From NCBI RefSeq assembly GCF_963678165.1, contig NZ_OY782755.1, positions 1,426,001 to 1,490,000 on the forward strand: a stretch of 64,000 nucleotides of DNA, given 5' to 3'. The stretch comes from an uncultured Acetobacteroides sp. GTDB lineage: Bacteria; Bacteroidota; Bacteroidia; Bacteroidales; ZOR0009. Below, in pieces: positions 26,483-34,161 of this stretch. Made by a program: the position numbers and the translations under genes. The notes below the pieces were generated by a model. It searched no databases. It had not been told where the DNA came from and saw nothing but the letters and a program-made list of their open reading frames with translations. The stretch's first letter is position 1; the number at the start of each line of letters is the position of its first letter.

Positions 26483-27688
26483 TTAAAAGAAACGAACGAT
26501 CTGACTCACGATGTCTTGAGCAACTTCAGCCTTTGATTTTAGTTCAAAATGCTCAACTTTTCCGTCTTTGAAGATAATTGAAATTTTATTGGTGTCGTGA
26601 TTAAATCCCGCACCTTTATCGCGTAAAGAATTTAAAACGATGAAATCAAGGTTTTTGCTCTTCAATTTTTTGATTGAATTTTGCTCTTCCTCGTTGGTCT
26701 CGAGGGCAAAGCCAACGAGTACCTGTTTGGCTGTTTTCATTCTGCCAAGTTCGGCAGCAATGTCCTTGTTGGGGGTGAGATTGATGGTTAAATCGTCGCT
26801 TTTGCGTTTGATTTTTACATCGGAGTAGCTGTCGGGGCGGTAGTCGGCTACAGCAGCACACATTATCGCACCGCTTGTGTTTGGAAACACTTCGATGCTC
26901 TTTTGGTACATTTGGTCGGCGCTAATAACGTTAATTCGATTGATGTTGGGATGAGTCGTGGAGAGGTTGGTTGGACCGCTAACAAGCGTTACGTTAGCAC
27001 CTCTGTTTGCCAGTTCTTCTGCCAATGCATATCCCATTTTCCCTGACGACCAGTTGCCAATAAACCTTACAGGGTCGATGGCTTCGTAGGTGGGGCCTGC
27101 TGTAACTAGGAAATGCTTACCGCTAAGCTCTAGCGGTTGAAAAAAAAAATCTTCGATATACTTGACGATTGCCTCAGGTTCCTCCATTCTGCCCTTGCCC
27201 ATTAATCCGCTGGCTAGCTCGCCTGATGCTGGTTCAATAATCTTGTTGCCGTAGGTCTTTAGGGTTTCGAGATTTTTGAGGTTGGCTGGATGTGCATACA
27301 TGTCGAGATCCATTGCTGGAGCAACGCAAACAGGACATTTTGCAGAGAGGTAGGTGGTCAGAAGCAAGTTGTCGGCAATGCCGTTGGCCATCTTTCCAAT
27401 GGTATTGGCCGATGCTGGGGCTATTAGGTATAGATCGGCCCACATGCCCAAGTCGACATGGCTATTCCAGTCCCCATTTTCGGGATTGTAGAAGTCGACC
27501 AAAATTGGATTTTTGGCAAGTGTTGCAAGGGTAAGAGGGGTGATGAATTGCTTGGCCATAGGGGTCATTATCACCTTTACCTCGGCGCCTGCTTTAACTA
27601 GTAACCTAATAAGTATAGCAGCTTTGTAGGCTGCTATACTGCCGGTAATACCGATAATTATGTGCTTGTCCTTAAGAACTGAAGGCAT
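26483..27688 (-). CDS. coaBC: Phosphopantothenoylcysteine decarboxylase/synthetase
   Basis: This 401-aa bifunctional coenzyme A enzyme has an N-terminal flavoprotein decarboxylase half (residues 1-~185; GITGSIAAYKA, the ASANTIGKMANGIADNLL loop and PAMD) and a C-terminal CTP-dependent synthetase half (GPTYEAIDPVRFIGNWSSGK motif). It couples cysteine to phosphopantothenate and decarboxylates the product to phosphopantetheine. Gene order and near-zero spacing (8 bp after rpoZ, 12 bp before the DUF4835 gene) indicate an operon. Confidence 0.96.
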   Translation of the reverse strand: MPSVLKDKHIIIGITGSIAAYKAAILIRLLVKAGAEVKVIMTPMAKQFITPLTLATLAKNPILVDFYNPENGDWNSHVDLGMWADLYLIAPASANTIGKMANGIADNLLLTTYLSAKCPVCVAPAMDLDMYAHPANLKNLETLKTYGNKIIEPASGELASGLMGKGRMEEPEAIVKYIEDFFFQPLELSGKHFLVTAGPTYEAIDPVRFIGNWSSGKMGYALAEELANRGANVTLVSGPTNLSTTHPNINRINVISADQMYQKSIEVFPNTSGAIMCAAVADYRPDSYSDVKIKRKSDDLTINLTPNKDIAAELGRMKTAKQVLVGFALETNEEEQNSIKKLKSKNLDFIVLNSLRDKGAGFNHDTNKISIIFKDGKVEHFELKSKAEVAQDIVSQIVRFF

Positions 27689-27696
27689 TGTAATGC

Positions 27697-28026
27697 TTAT
27701 TGTTTTGCTTCTTCTCCGCTAAGACGGAAGTATACTTTGCCATCAAGAAACTCTTGAGTTGCAATTAATACTGGCTTTGGAAGTTTTTCGTAGTACTTCG
27801 AGATTTCAATTTGCTCGCGGTTTTCGAATACTTCTTCAAGATTATCCGAAACGGTGGCAAACTCCTCGAGCTTACGGCTTAACTCTTGCTTCATCTCTAC
27901 CGAGATTTGGTTGGAGCGCTTTGAGATAATAACTACCGATTCGTATAGGTTTCCACTTGGGGCATCTATCTTATGCGAATCGCGGGTAATTGTTGTGCTG
28001 GCTGCGCCGGCTTTCTTGTAGTCCAT
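27697..28026 (-). CDS. rpoZ: RNA polymerase omega/Rpb6-type subunit
   Basis: The 109-aa protein contains the RpoZ/Rpb6 core (GNLYESVVIISKRSNQIS, then a helix with LEEFATVSDNLEEVFEN). It assists assembly of the RNA polymerase beta' subunit. The position between bamD and coaBC is the standard Bacteroidetes arrangement and strengthens the call for a small divergent protein. It lies 20 bp after bamD. Confidence 0.88.
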   Translation of the reverse strand: MDYKKAGAASTTITRDSHKIDAPSGNLYESVVIISKRSNQISVEMKQELSRKLEEFATVSDNLEEVFENREQIEISKYYEKLPKPVLIATQEFLDGKVYFRLSGEEAKQ

Positions 28027-28046
28027 ATGGAATTTACAACTTAAGT

Positions 28047-28850
28047 TTAGTTCTTAACAATTTTGTTTGCTACGCTGAGCATCTCCTCAACCTCTTTCTT
28101 GTACTTGGTCTCTGGGTATTCTGCGATTAAGGTGTAGTAGTTGTCTACCATTTCCTGGAATCGCTCCCTCTTCTTCTCTGGAATACTGTTGTTCGCGTAT
28201 TCGTAGGAGGCTTTTACGACCATGTACAGCTGCTCTTCGTGATACTTCGAGTCGGGGAATTCGTTGATGGCGCGCTTCAAAGCAACTATGGCTGCCTTGT
28301 AGTACTCGCCTCCCATGTCGAAGTATAACTTCGAGCTAAGGTACGACTTCTCCATCAATTTGTCCCTCATTTCCTTGATGATTTTCTTAGCCTCATCGGC
28401 TTTGGGGCTCTTGGCATATTTGTAGCAGAACTCCTGCATCTGAACAATTGCGTTGCTGGTAGATGTTTGGTCGAGCTCTATACGAGGCGATTGCTTGTAA
28501 AAGCTGTAGGCGTAGAGGAACTCGGACTCCTCGGTGAAGACGCTTCGTGGAAACTTATTTCGGAACGTGTCGAAAAGGGTTGCGGCTGCTTCGTAGTCTT
28601 CCATCCCAAAGTAGCACTTTGCCATGAAATAGTTAACCGAGTCGTCGCGAACCGTTCCTTGGTAAACGGTGGTTATCTGTTCGAGAAGCTGCGAGGCTCG
28701 GTAGAAGTCCTTCTTGTTCATGTACTCAATAGCCTTTTTGTACTTGAGCTCGTAGTCGTTGCTTTTGAGTAGCTTGTCGAATCCGCCACAGCTGCTGAAA
28801 AGCACTGCAATTACCGATACTATAAAAATGACTTCGTACTTTCTTCTCAT
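28047..28850 (-). CDS. bamD: Outer-membrane assembly lipoprotein BamD
   Basis: The 267-aa protein has a lipoprotein signal with lipobox ending FSSCGG (Cys about residue 21), followed by TPR-like helical repeats (YKKAIEYMNKKDFYRASQLL, YFMAKCYFGMEDYEAAATLF). It fits BamD/YfiO, the TPR lipoprotein of the beta-barrel assembly machine at the outer membrane. It is the first gene of the block down to recN; a candidate -7 element lies 20 bp before the ATG. Confidence 0.93.
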   Translation of the reverse strand: MRRKYEVIFIVSVIAVLFSSCGGFDKLLKSNDYELKYKKAIEYMNKKDFYRASQLLEQITTVYQGTVRDDSVNYFMAKCYFGMEDYEAAATLFDTFRNKFPRSVFTEESEFLYAYSFYKQSPRIELDQTSTSNAIVQMQEFCYKYAKSPKADEAKKIIKEMRDKLMEKSYLSSKLYFDMGGEYYKAAIVALKRAINEFPDSKYHEEQLYMVVKASYEYANNSIPEKKRERFQEMVDNYYTLIAEYPETKYKKEVEEMLSVANKIVKN

Positions 28851-28870
28851 GGTTATGGAAAAATAATTGG

Positions 28871-28878
28871 CAAATTTA
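28871..28878 (-). promoter_or_regulatory. Candidate -7 element of the bamD operon (TAAATTTG)
   Basis: On -, the octamer reads TAAATTTG, fitting TAnnTTTG, 20 bp upstream of the bamD ATG. It would give a very short leader. Confidence 0.4.
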
Positions 28879-28973
28879 GTTTTTTTCGATTAACTGTGAA
28901 ACTTTTTTGCTTTAACGGTTGTCCCTCTGCCAACTTATAGGGGGCGGTTGAACCGTTACTACAAAAAAATGCA

Positions 28974-28981
28974 TAGTTTTG
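28974..28981 (+). promoter_or_regulatory. Candidate -7 element of the SPT-like gene (TAGTTTTG)
   Basis: TAGTTTTG fits TAnnTTTG. A TTG lies 23 bp upstream (28948-28950), inside the small palindrome cggttgaaccg (28945-28955). The gene starts at 29040, giving a leader of about 50 nt. Confidence 0.5.
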
Positions 28982-29039
28982 CGTACATAAAATAACGCAA
29001 CTTCGCACTAAGTTATTGTAGAACTTAAAATAATTAATC

Positions 29040-30284
29040 GTGGACATATTTGAGAGGATAAGGAAAAACCGCGGTCCTATTGGTAAGTACGAGAAAGAGG
29101 GGCACGGTTACTACGCTTTCCCAAAGCTAGAGGGCGAAATTGGCCCTCACATGATTTTCCGTGGCAAGCCTGTGCTTAACTGGAGCCTTAACAACTACAT
29201 CGGATTGGCCAATCACCCAGAAGTACGCAAGGCGGATGCCGATGCGGCTGCTGTATACGGCATGGCCTACCCTATGGGGGCACGAATGATGTCGGGACAA
29301 ACCACCAAGCACGAGGAACTGGAGCAGCGCCTAGCGCAGTTCGAGAAAAAGGAAGATGCCTACCTGCTCAACTTTGGATACCAAGGGATGGTTTCCATCA
29401 TCGACTGCCTTGCTGGCCGTAACGATGTTGTGGTGTACGACTCGGAGGCGCACGCCTGCATCATCGATGGCCTTCGCCTATCGCCTGCCAAGCGCTTCGT
29501 GTACGGACATAACGATATGGATAGCCTGGAGAAGCAGCTACAGCATGCCACCAGCTACGCCGACAAAACGGGCGGCGGTATCTTGGTCATCACCGAAGGG
29601 GTATTCGGTATGGCTGGCGACCTTGGCTACATCCCCGGTATTGTTGAAAAGAAGGCTCGCTTTAGCTTCCGCCTGCTGGTTGACGATGCGCACGGCTTTG
29701 GCACCATGGGTAAGACGGGTGCTGGTATCGGCGAACACTTTAACGCGCAAGACCAAATCGACCTATACTTCTCGACCTTCGCTAAGTCGATGGCTGGTAT
29801 TGGCGGTTTTGTTGCCGGTGATGCTGATATCATCAACTTCCTTCGCTACAACCTTCGCTCGCAGATATTCGCCAAGTCGCTTCCAATGCCTATGGTATTT
29901 GGTGCGCTGAAGCGTCTGGATCTTCTTCAAACCCGTCCGGAGCTGAAGAACAACCTTTGGGAGATTGTTGGCGCGCTTCAGTCGGGCCTCAAGAAGGAGG
30001 GATTCGATATTGGCGTTACCCAATCGCCGGTAACCCCTGTTTACATGCACGGCGAGGTGCCAGAAGCAACTAACCTGGTGCTCGACCTGCGCGAGAACTA
30101 CGGCATCTTCTGCTCCATTGTGGTGTATCCGGTTATTCCTAAGGGGCAAATCTTGCTGCGCCTTATCCCAACTGCCGTTCATACGCACGAGGATGTTGAG
30201 CGTACCATTAAGGCTTTCTCCGCCTGCCGCGAGAAGCTGGCCGCCGGCAAGTACGTTGGCGAGGCCGTTGTTCAGCCAAAGTAA
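29040..30284 (+). CDS. Serine palmitoyltransferase-like alpha-oxoamine synthase
   Basis: The 414-aa PLP enzyme belongs to the alpha-oxoamine synthase family, which joins an amino acid to an acyl thioester. It shows the substrate loop near MGARMMSG, the cofactor-holding motif VDDAHGFGTMGKTG and the Schiff-base lysine in STFAKSMAG (about residue 243). In Bacteroidetes such genes make the sphingolipid base 3-ketosphinganine from serine; related enzymes use cysteate for sulfonolipids, which cannot be excluded. The start is GTG at 29040 (MDIFERIR), the usual N-terminus of this group, with a promoter element 59 bp upstream. A terminator follows 23 bp after the stop. Confidence 0.85.
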   Translation: MDIFERIRKNRGPIGKYEKEGHGYYAFPKLEGEIGPHMIFRGKPVLNWSLNNYIGLANHPEVRKADADAAAVYGMAYPMGARMMSGQTTKHEELEQRLAQFEKKEDAYLLNFGYQGMVSIIDCLAGRNDVVVYDSEAHACIIDGLRLSPAKRFVYGHNDMDSLEKQLQHATSYADKTGGGILVITEGVFGMAGDLGYIPGIVEKKARFSFRLLVDDAHGFGTMGKTGAGIGEHFNAQDQIDLYFSTFAKSMAGIGGFVAGDADIINFLRYNLRSQIFAKSLPMPMVFGALKRLDLLQTRPELKNNLWEIVGALQSGLKKEGFDIGVTQSPVTPVYMHGEVPEATNLVLDLRENYGIFCSIVVYPVIPKGQILLRLIPTAVHTHEDVERTIKAFSACREKLAAGKYVGEAVVQPK

Positions 30285-30307
30285 AATTCCTGACGAAAAT
30301 ACAGCAG

Positions 30308-30335
30308 AGGGCTACCAATTAGGTAGCCCTTTTTG
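30308..30335 (+). terminator. Terminator of the SPT-like gene
   Basis: agggctacc (30308-30316) and ggtagccct (30322-30330) form a perfect 9-bp stem followed by TTTT. Confidence 0.9.
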
Positions 30336-30450
30336 GTTGGTAGGCGTGCAGGTGCGGCCGAGGGGCTGCCCGATGGCCGCATTTGCGGTAGCCCGGTGGT
30401 GCTGGGGCATCCTCCTCGGCGCGCTAGCAGTATCTGGCCTTTGGCAATCA

Positions 30451-30720
30451 ATTTTCGGATGCTCGGAAATGGTGCGGAAGGTAAAAAGTGGTTTCCGAGT
30501 ATGCTCGGAAAACTCTTTTGGGTTTGAGTGTAAGTTCCGAGCATGCTCGGAATTGCCTTTTAGGTGATAAAGTAATTTCCGAGTATACTCGGAAAAGACT
30601 TTGGAGGGTGAAGAGTATTTCCGAGGCTGCTCGGAAATAGCTTTCAGGGGTTGTTGTTATTTCCGAGCATGCTCGGAAGTCTATTTTGGCGTTGTCGGGT
30701 ATTTCCGAGGTCAGAGGTTT
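30451..30720. repeat. Intergenic 42-bp array of 18-bp palindromes
   Basis: The palindrome ttccgagcatgctcggaa or a variant starts at 30493, 30535, 30577, 30619 and 30661, exactly 42 bp apart. Degenerate copies occur near 30453 and at 30703. Copies at 30535 and 30661 are perfect. The copy at 30577 (ttccgagtatactcggaa) has two changes that keep it a perfect palindrome. The 24-bp stretches between palindromes are more variable but related. The array lies 3' of the SPT-like gene's terminator. Open frames through it (such as 30448-31008 on -) are by-products of the multiple-of-three period. Confidence 0.88.
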
Positions 30721-30908
30721 TGCCCGCTGCCCTACATCTGCATAAAGTTCCGACCCGATATTCCGATTCGGGGGCTCTTCTGCTGGGGCTGGTGGCGGGA
30801 GTTTTGGGTGCTGGGCTTCGGGCACCCTTCCCGGCATGGGAGGTTTGCGGTGCCGTACGACGGGTAGTGCTGCTGCCGAGCGATGAGGGGGCTGCTGGTG
30901 TTCTCCTG

Positions 30909-31370
30909 CTATCGCCTTACCGGTGTCCTTGCCGCTTCTGCCCTTTTTTGTTGGGCCTCCTTCGAGAGCCGTTTCCCGTTTATGGCCTGGTTTACGACCC
31001 CGCCCCATACCGCAGCTGTAGCTGCGATTCCGAAAAACAGCGCCGTCTTGTCCCGCTCCCGATCCTTCGATAGGGTAAGGTTTATGGAACTTAGGGCGTT
31101 GTCGGTGCTCGAGCTCTTAAGCAGGAGCATGTTGGTGGTGGTAAGGTGGCTGCCGGGCAGGCTTAGCGCTAGCGGCTTGGGGGTGTAGTAGTAGGGCACC
31201 ATGTACAGCGATGGGGTAAACCTTACGGGAAGCATGGGCTTGACCTTGGGGAGGGCTTGCTTGGCCTCGTCGGCCTTTAGGGTGTCGGCATTTTGCGCGG
31301 CTGCGCTGGCACCTGTAGCGCAGAGTAGGGCGATGGAAATAAATCGGGCTACGGCATTGGTTGCATTCAT
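30909..31370 (-). CDS. Small secreted or envelope protein, unknown
   Basis: The 153-aa product has a signal peptide (SIALLCATGASAAAQ at about 12-26). It is Pro/Leu-rich in the middle (PSLYMVPYYYTPKPLALSLP) and has a hydrophobic segment near residues 113-128 (ALFFGIAATAAVWGGVV), then a basic, Ala/Arg-rich tail. No family is recognised. It is single, converges on the palindrome array, and is preceded by its own start at 31370. The membrane segment near the C-terminus suggests it may stay in the envelope. Moderate confidence that it is a real gene, because overlapping frames exist in this GC-rich stretch. Confidence 0.6.
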   Translation of the reverse strand: MNATNAVARFISIALLCATGASAAAQNADTLKADEAKQALPKVKPMLPVRFTPSLYMVPYYYTPKPLALSLPGSHLTTTNMLLLKSSSTDNALSSINLTLSKDRERDKTALFFGIAATAAVWGGVVNQAINGKRLSKEAQQKRAEAARTPVRR

Positions 31371-31452
31371 AGGTATAGGGTATTTGGTGGCTAAATGTAT
31401 CGATTTTTTCTGATACGACTAAAACGAATCTACCCCAACTTTATTGTGCAAA

Positions 31453-31480
31453 AAGCCCCCAGCTGGCGGGCTGAGGGCTT
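31453..31480 (-). terminator. Terminator of the transglutaminase-like gene
   Basis: aagccc (31453-31458) pairs with gggctt (31475-31480), with further pairing inside (cagc/gctg-like). Read on -, TTTTT follows. Confidence 0.6.
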
Positions 31481-31500
31481 CGTGGATGTGGGCGCTAGGC

Positions 31501-32658
31501 CTACTTCTTCTTTTTCTTCTTGGTGGCAAACTCCTTCTGCTTTTTCAGGAAGGCGAGCTGCACGTTTACCTGCTTTTGCAGGCTTTGGATGGTCTGGGTG
31601 AGGTTCTGCATTTGCTTTTTTTGCTGCTCGTCGTCGAAGCTCAGCCGCACGAGCTCCTTTTGGGCGATGGCCAGGTTGGCGGTGCAGGTGTCGGCCAGCT
31701 CCTTCAGCGTAAAGGCCGATATGCCCTTTGCCCGGAAGGTCTTCTTTAGCGCTACGAGCTTGTTGTAGTCGATGATCACGATGTTCACCCGATCCACCAC
31801 CGTGTTAAACTTGTTCACCTTGCGGTTTTCGAGGGCGTACTTCTCCTTCTTTTTTAGGATGACGATGTTCTGCTTGCAGATGTCCATCATGGCGTTGGTG
31901 CAGGGGTTGACGTCGCCGGCCCACTGCAGGCGGCGGCAGAGCGCCTCCAGCTGCTCCGACTTGAAGAGCTTGCTGTTGGCCGCGATGGTGTCGTTGTAGC
32001 TGTAGTACACCTTTTCCTTCGATGCTGTTTCGCCGTTGTAGAAGGCCTCGGCCTTTACGGGGTGGCTCATCAGCTGCCACAGCGGGTCGAAGGGCATGTG
32101 CGTTTTGATGAACTCCGAAGGCTCCACCATAAAGTACTGGTCGTTGACCTTTTTCGAGAACTTGCCCTTTACCAGGGTGCCCGCGCCCCACATGGGGTCG
32201 AAGAGCTTCCACTCGCCGCTGGAGAGCTGCACGGCGTTCCAGGCGTGGCCGTCGATATCCACTACCTTGTTGAGCATGGTGTACCCGGCTACCGTGTAGG
32301 CCTGGAAGCCCAGCTTGAGGCAGAGCTGGGTGAAGAGCTCGGCGTAGCCCGAGCATACCGCCTTCTTCTTTTTCAGGATGACGTTGGCAATCGAGTCGGT
32401 GCTGCACGACAGGGTCAGATCCATCTCGCCGCCCTTGTCGAACGAGACGTTCTTGGCCATCCACATGTAGGCCATCCGCAGGTATTCGTCCTCGGTTGCT
32501 GCGTTTGCTTTGATGTACTCCGCCATCAGGGTGCACGATTTGGCTGCACTGCCGGGCATCTTAAAGGCCAGCTTGTCGACCTTGTCGTAGCCCGCTGCCG
32601 ATGCGGTAAATGCTACTAGTGCTGCCGCTGCAGCGATAAGAATGCGGAGTTTACTCAC
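31501..32658 (-). CDS. Secreted transglutaminase-like protein
   Basis: The 385-aa protein has a signal peptide (MSKLRILIAAAAALVAF...ASA) and a transglutaminase-like core. The catalytic Cys lies in AVCSGYAELFTQLC (about residue 137), His in DGHAWNAVQL and Asp in LFDPMWG. The C-terminal third is helical, with a coiled coil near 335-370 (Gln/Lys-rich) and a run of lysines at the very end. Bacterial members of this fold are often proteases or peptidases rather than cross-linkers; the substrate is unknown. It appears monocistronic. The poly-Lys tail is unusual and could bind negatively charged envelope polymers, but that is speculation. Confidence 0.8.
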   Translation of the reverse strand: MSKLRILIAAAAALVAFTASAAGYDKVDKLAFKMPGSAAKSCTLMAEYIKANAATEDEYLRMAYMWMAKNVSFDKGGEMDLTLSCSTDSIANVILKKKKAVCSGYAELFTQLCLKLGFQAYTVAGYTMLNKVVDIDGHAWNAVQLSSGEWKLFDPMWGAGTLVKGKFSKKVNDQYFMVEPSEFIKTHMPFDPLWQLMSHPVKAEAFYNGETASKEKVYYSYNDTIAANSKLFKSEQLEALCRRLQWAGDVNPCTNAMMDICKQNIVILKKKEKYALENRKVNKFNTVVDRVNIVIIDYNKLVALKKTFRAKGISAFTLKELADTCTANLAIAQKELVRLSFDDEQQKKQMQNLTQTIQSLQKQVNVQLAFLKKQKEFATKKKKKK

Positions 32659-32849
32659 GGATACCGTTGTTTTTTAGGGTTAATCAGCTGTTGCGGTTGC
32701 AGGCGCCGCGCTATTCGTCGCGCTGTTGGCCTACCTCCCACTTTTTTCGGCTGCAAGGATACGAAAAAGAAGTTTTGGTTTCTCCGCCTTGCCCAAATTT
32801 CGTTGAATATTGCATGGGATAGGCAATTTTATAGATTCGCTATTCGGAT

Positions 32850-32857
32850 TACCTTTG
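32850..32857 (+). promoter_or_regulatory. Possible -7 element (TACCTTTG)
   Basis: TACCTTTG fits TAnnTTTG and lies 8 bp before the ATG at 32866. If used, the transcript would start almost at the start codon. No -33 element at normal spacing was seen. Confidence 0.25.
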
Positions 32858-32865
32858 CGCCAACT

Positions 32866-34089
32866 ATGGCGGAGCATAAATCATTTAGTACGATAGTTGT
32901 AGGCGGAGGGCCGGCCGGTCTCTTTGCCGCGGTGAATTTGCCGGAAGGGTCGACCCTTATCCTTGAGAAAAAGGAGAGCCCCGGCAAGAAGCTGCTGATT
33001 GCCGGTACGGGGCGCTGCAACATCACGCACGAGGGAGATATCGCCGATTTTACGGCGAAGTACGGCGGCAACGGCAGTTTCCTCAAGAAGGCGCTGCGGG
33101 AATTTACCAACAGCAATACGGTGCGCTTCTTCACCGAGCGGGGGCTGCCCACCATCATCGATAAAAACGGCAAGGTGTTCCCCGCAACCGAAAAGTCGCG
33201 CGATGTGCTGCGGGTGCTGCTAGGCGAGTGTGCTGCTCGTAAGGTGGAGATTGCCTACAACGAGGCGGTTGTTGATGTTGCTCAGTTCGAGCACGGCTTC
33301 CGGGTTAAAACGGCAGCCAACACCTACTTGTGCCAGCACCTTGTTTTGGCTACAGGGGGCTGCTCGTACCCAACAACCGGATCGGCGGGCGATGGCTACC
33401 GCATTGCCGAGCAGCTGGGGCATACGGTTGTTGCGCCACGTCCTGCGCTTACCCCCATCTTCGTCAAAGATTTTGCGATGGACGACCTTGCTGGCGTGTC
33501 GCTGGTGGATGTGCCCATCTACCTTTACCGCGATGGAAAAAAGATTAACGAGCATTCGGGCGACATCGGGTTTACCCATAAAGGGCTAAGCGGACCTGGT
33601 ATTATAGATTTCTCGAGGTACATGCAGGCGGGCGATGAGGTAAAGGTGAACTTCATCGGTGTGCATATCGATAGCCTTAGAAGCGCCTTTATGGATGCGG
33701 CCGCTGCCAAGGGAAGCACCACCATACAGCAATTTCTACGCGAGTACGAGCTGCCCAAAAGCCTAGCAAAGGAAATCCTCCTGAAGGTGGGGGTGGAACC
33801 CTCGTGCTGCCTTTCTAATGTTACCGCCAAGTCCCGGAACCTGCTGTTGGCCTACCTCTGCGAGTATCCGTTTACCATAGAGCGCTTGGGCGGGTTTAAG
33901 GTGGCCATGGCAACGGCAGGTGGCGTCAACCTAAAGGAGGTATCGGCAAAGACCTTGGAGTCGAAGGTCTGCAAGGGGCTTTTCTTTGCTGGCGAGGTGC
34001 TCGATGTTGATGGCGATACCGGCGGGTACAACATCCAGGCTGCCTTCTCGACAGGCTTCCTGGTGGCGAAGTCAATTACCACTCGGTAG
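32866..34089 (+). CDS. HI0933/BaiN-family FAD-dependent oxidoreductase
   Basis: The 407-aa flavoprotein has an N-terminal dinucleotide-binding motif (STIVVGGGPAGLFAA). The family motif near 45-60 reads SPGKKLLIAGTGRCNIT, with further FAD contacts in LATGGCSYPTTGSAGDGY and GEVLDVDGDTGGYNIQ. It belongs to the HI0933/YhiN/BaiN family, whose substrates are mostly unknown. The frame is open from an ATG at 32803, but the ATG at 32866 (MAEHKSFSTIVVGGGP) is preferred: it puts the FAD motif at the normal distance from the N-terminus. It is followed by a very stable hairpin. Confidence 0.85.
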   Translation: MAEHKSFSTIVVGGGPAGLFAAVNLPEGSTLILEKKESPGKKLLIAGTGRCNITHEGDIADFTAKYGGNGSFLKKALREFTNSNTVRFFTERGLPTIIDKNGKVFPATEKSRDVLRVLLGECAARKVEIAYNEAVVDVAQFEHGFRVKTAANTYLCQHLVLATGGCSYPTTGSAGDGYRIAEQLGHTVVAPRPALTPIFVKDFAMDDLAGVSLVDVPIYLYRDGKKINEHSGDIGFTHKGLSGPGIIDFSRYMQAGDEVKVNFIGVHIDSLRSAFMDAAAAKGSTTIQQFLREYELPKSLAKEILLKVGVEPSCCLSNVTAKSRNLLLAYLCEYPFTIERLGGFKVAMATAGGVNLKEVSAKTLESKVCKGLFFAGEVLDVDGDTGGYNIQAAFSTGFLVAKSITTR

Positions 34090-34103
34090 TGGTGTAGCAT
34101 ATA

Positions 34104-34148
34104 AAACGCGAACGAGCGGCATCAGTCTGATGCCGCTCGTTCGCGTTT
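34104..34148. terminator. Very stable bidirectional terminator hairpin
   Basis: Bases 34104-34124 and 34128-34148 are perfect 21-bp complements with a 3-base loop. Flanking A and T bases make it usable from both sides. It separates the convergent flavoprotein gene (+) and the acyl synthetase gene (-). Confidence 0.8.
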
Positions 34149-34161
34149 ACGTATAGGTGTG

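Noticed and set aside
30451..30720. CRISPR array (palindromic repeats with 24-bp spacers)
   Set aside because: Repeats are only 18 bp, spacers are 24 bp and share a common pattern instead of being unrelated, and no cas gene is nearby.
30448..31008. 186-aa ORF on - across the palindrome array
   Set aside because: Its second half is the 14-residue translation of the 42-bp repeat and it overlaps the better-supported secreted protein gene at 30909-31370.
31805..32536. 243-aa ORF antisense-frame shadow in the transglutaminase gene
   Set aside because: It lies in another frame of a gene with a clear signal peptide and catalytic motifs; its composition is Arg/Gly/His-rich junk.
32803..32865. Upstream ATG start for the flavoprotein gene
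   Set aside because: The 21-residue extension precedes the FAD motif unnaturally; the ATG at 32866 gives the family's normal N-terminus.
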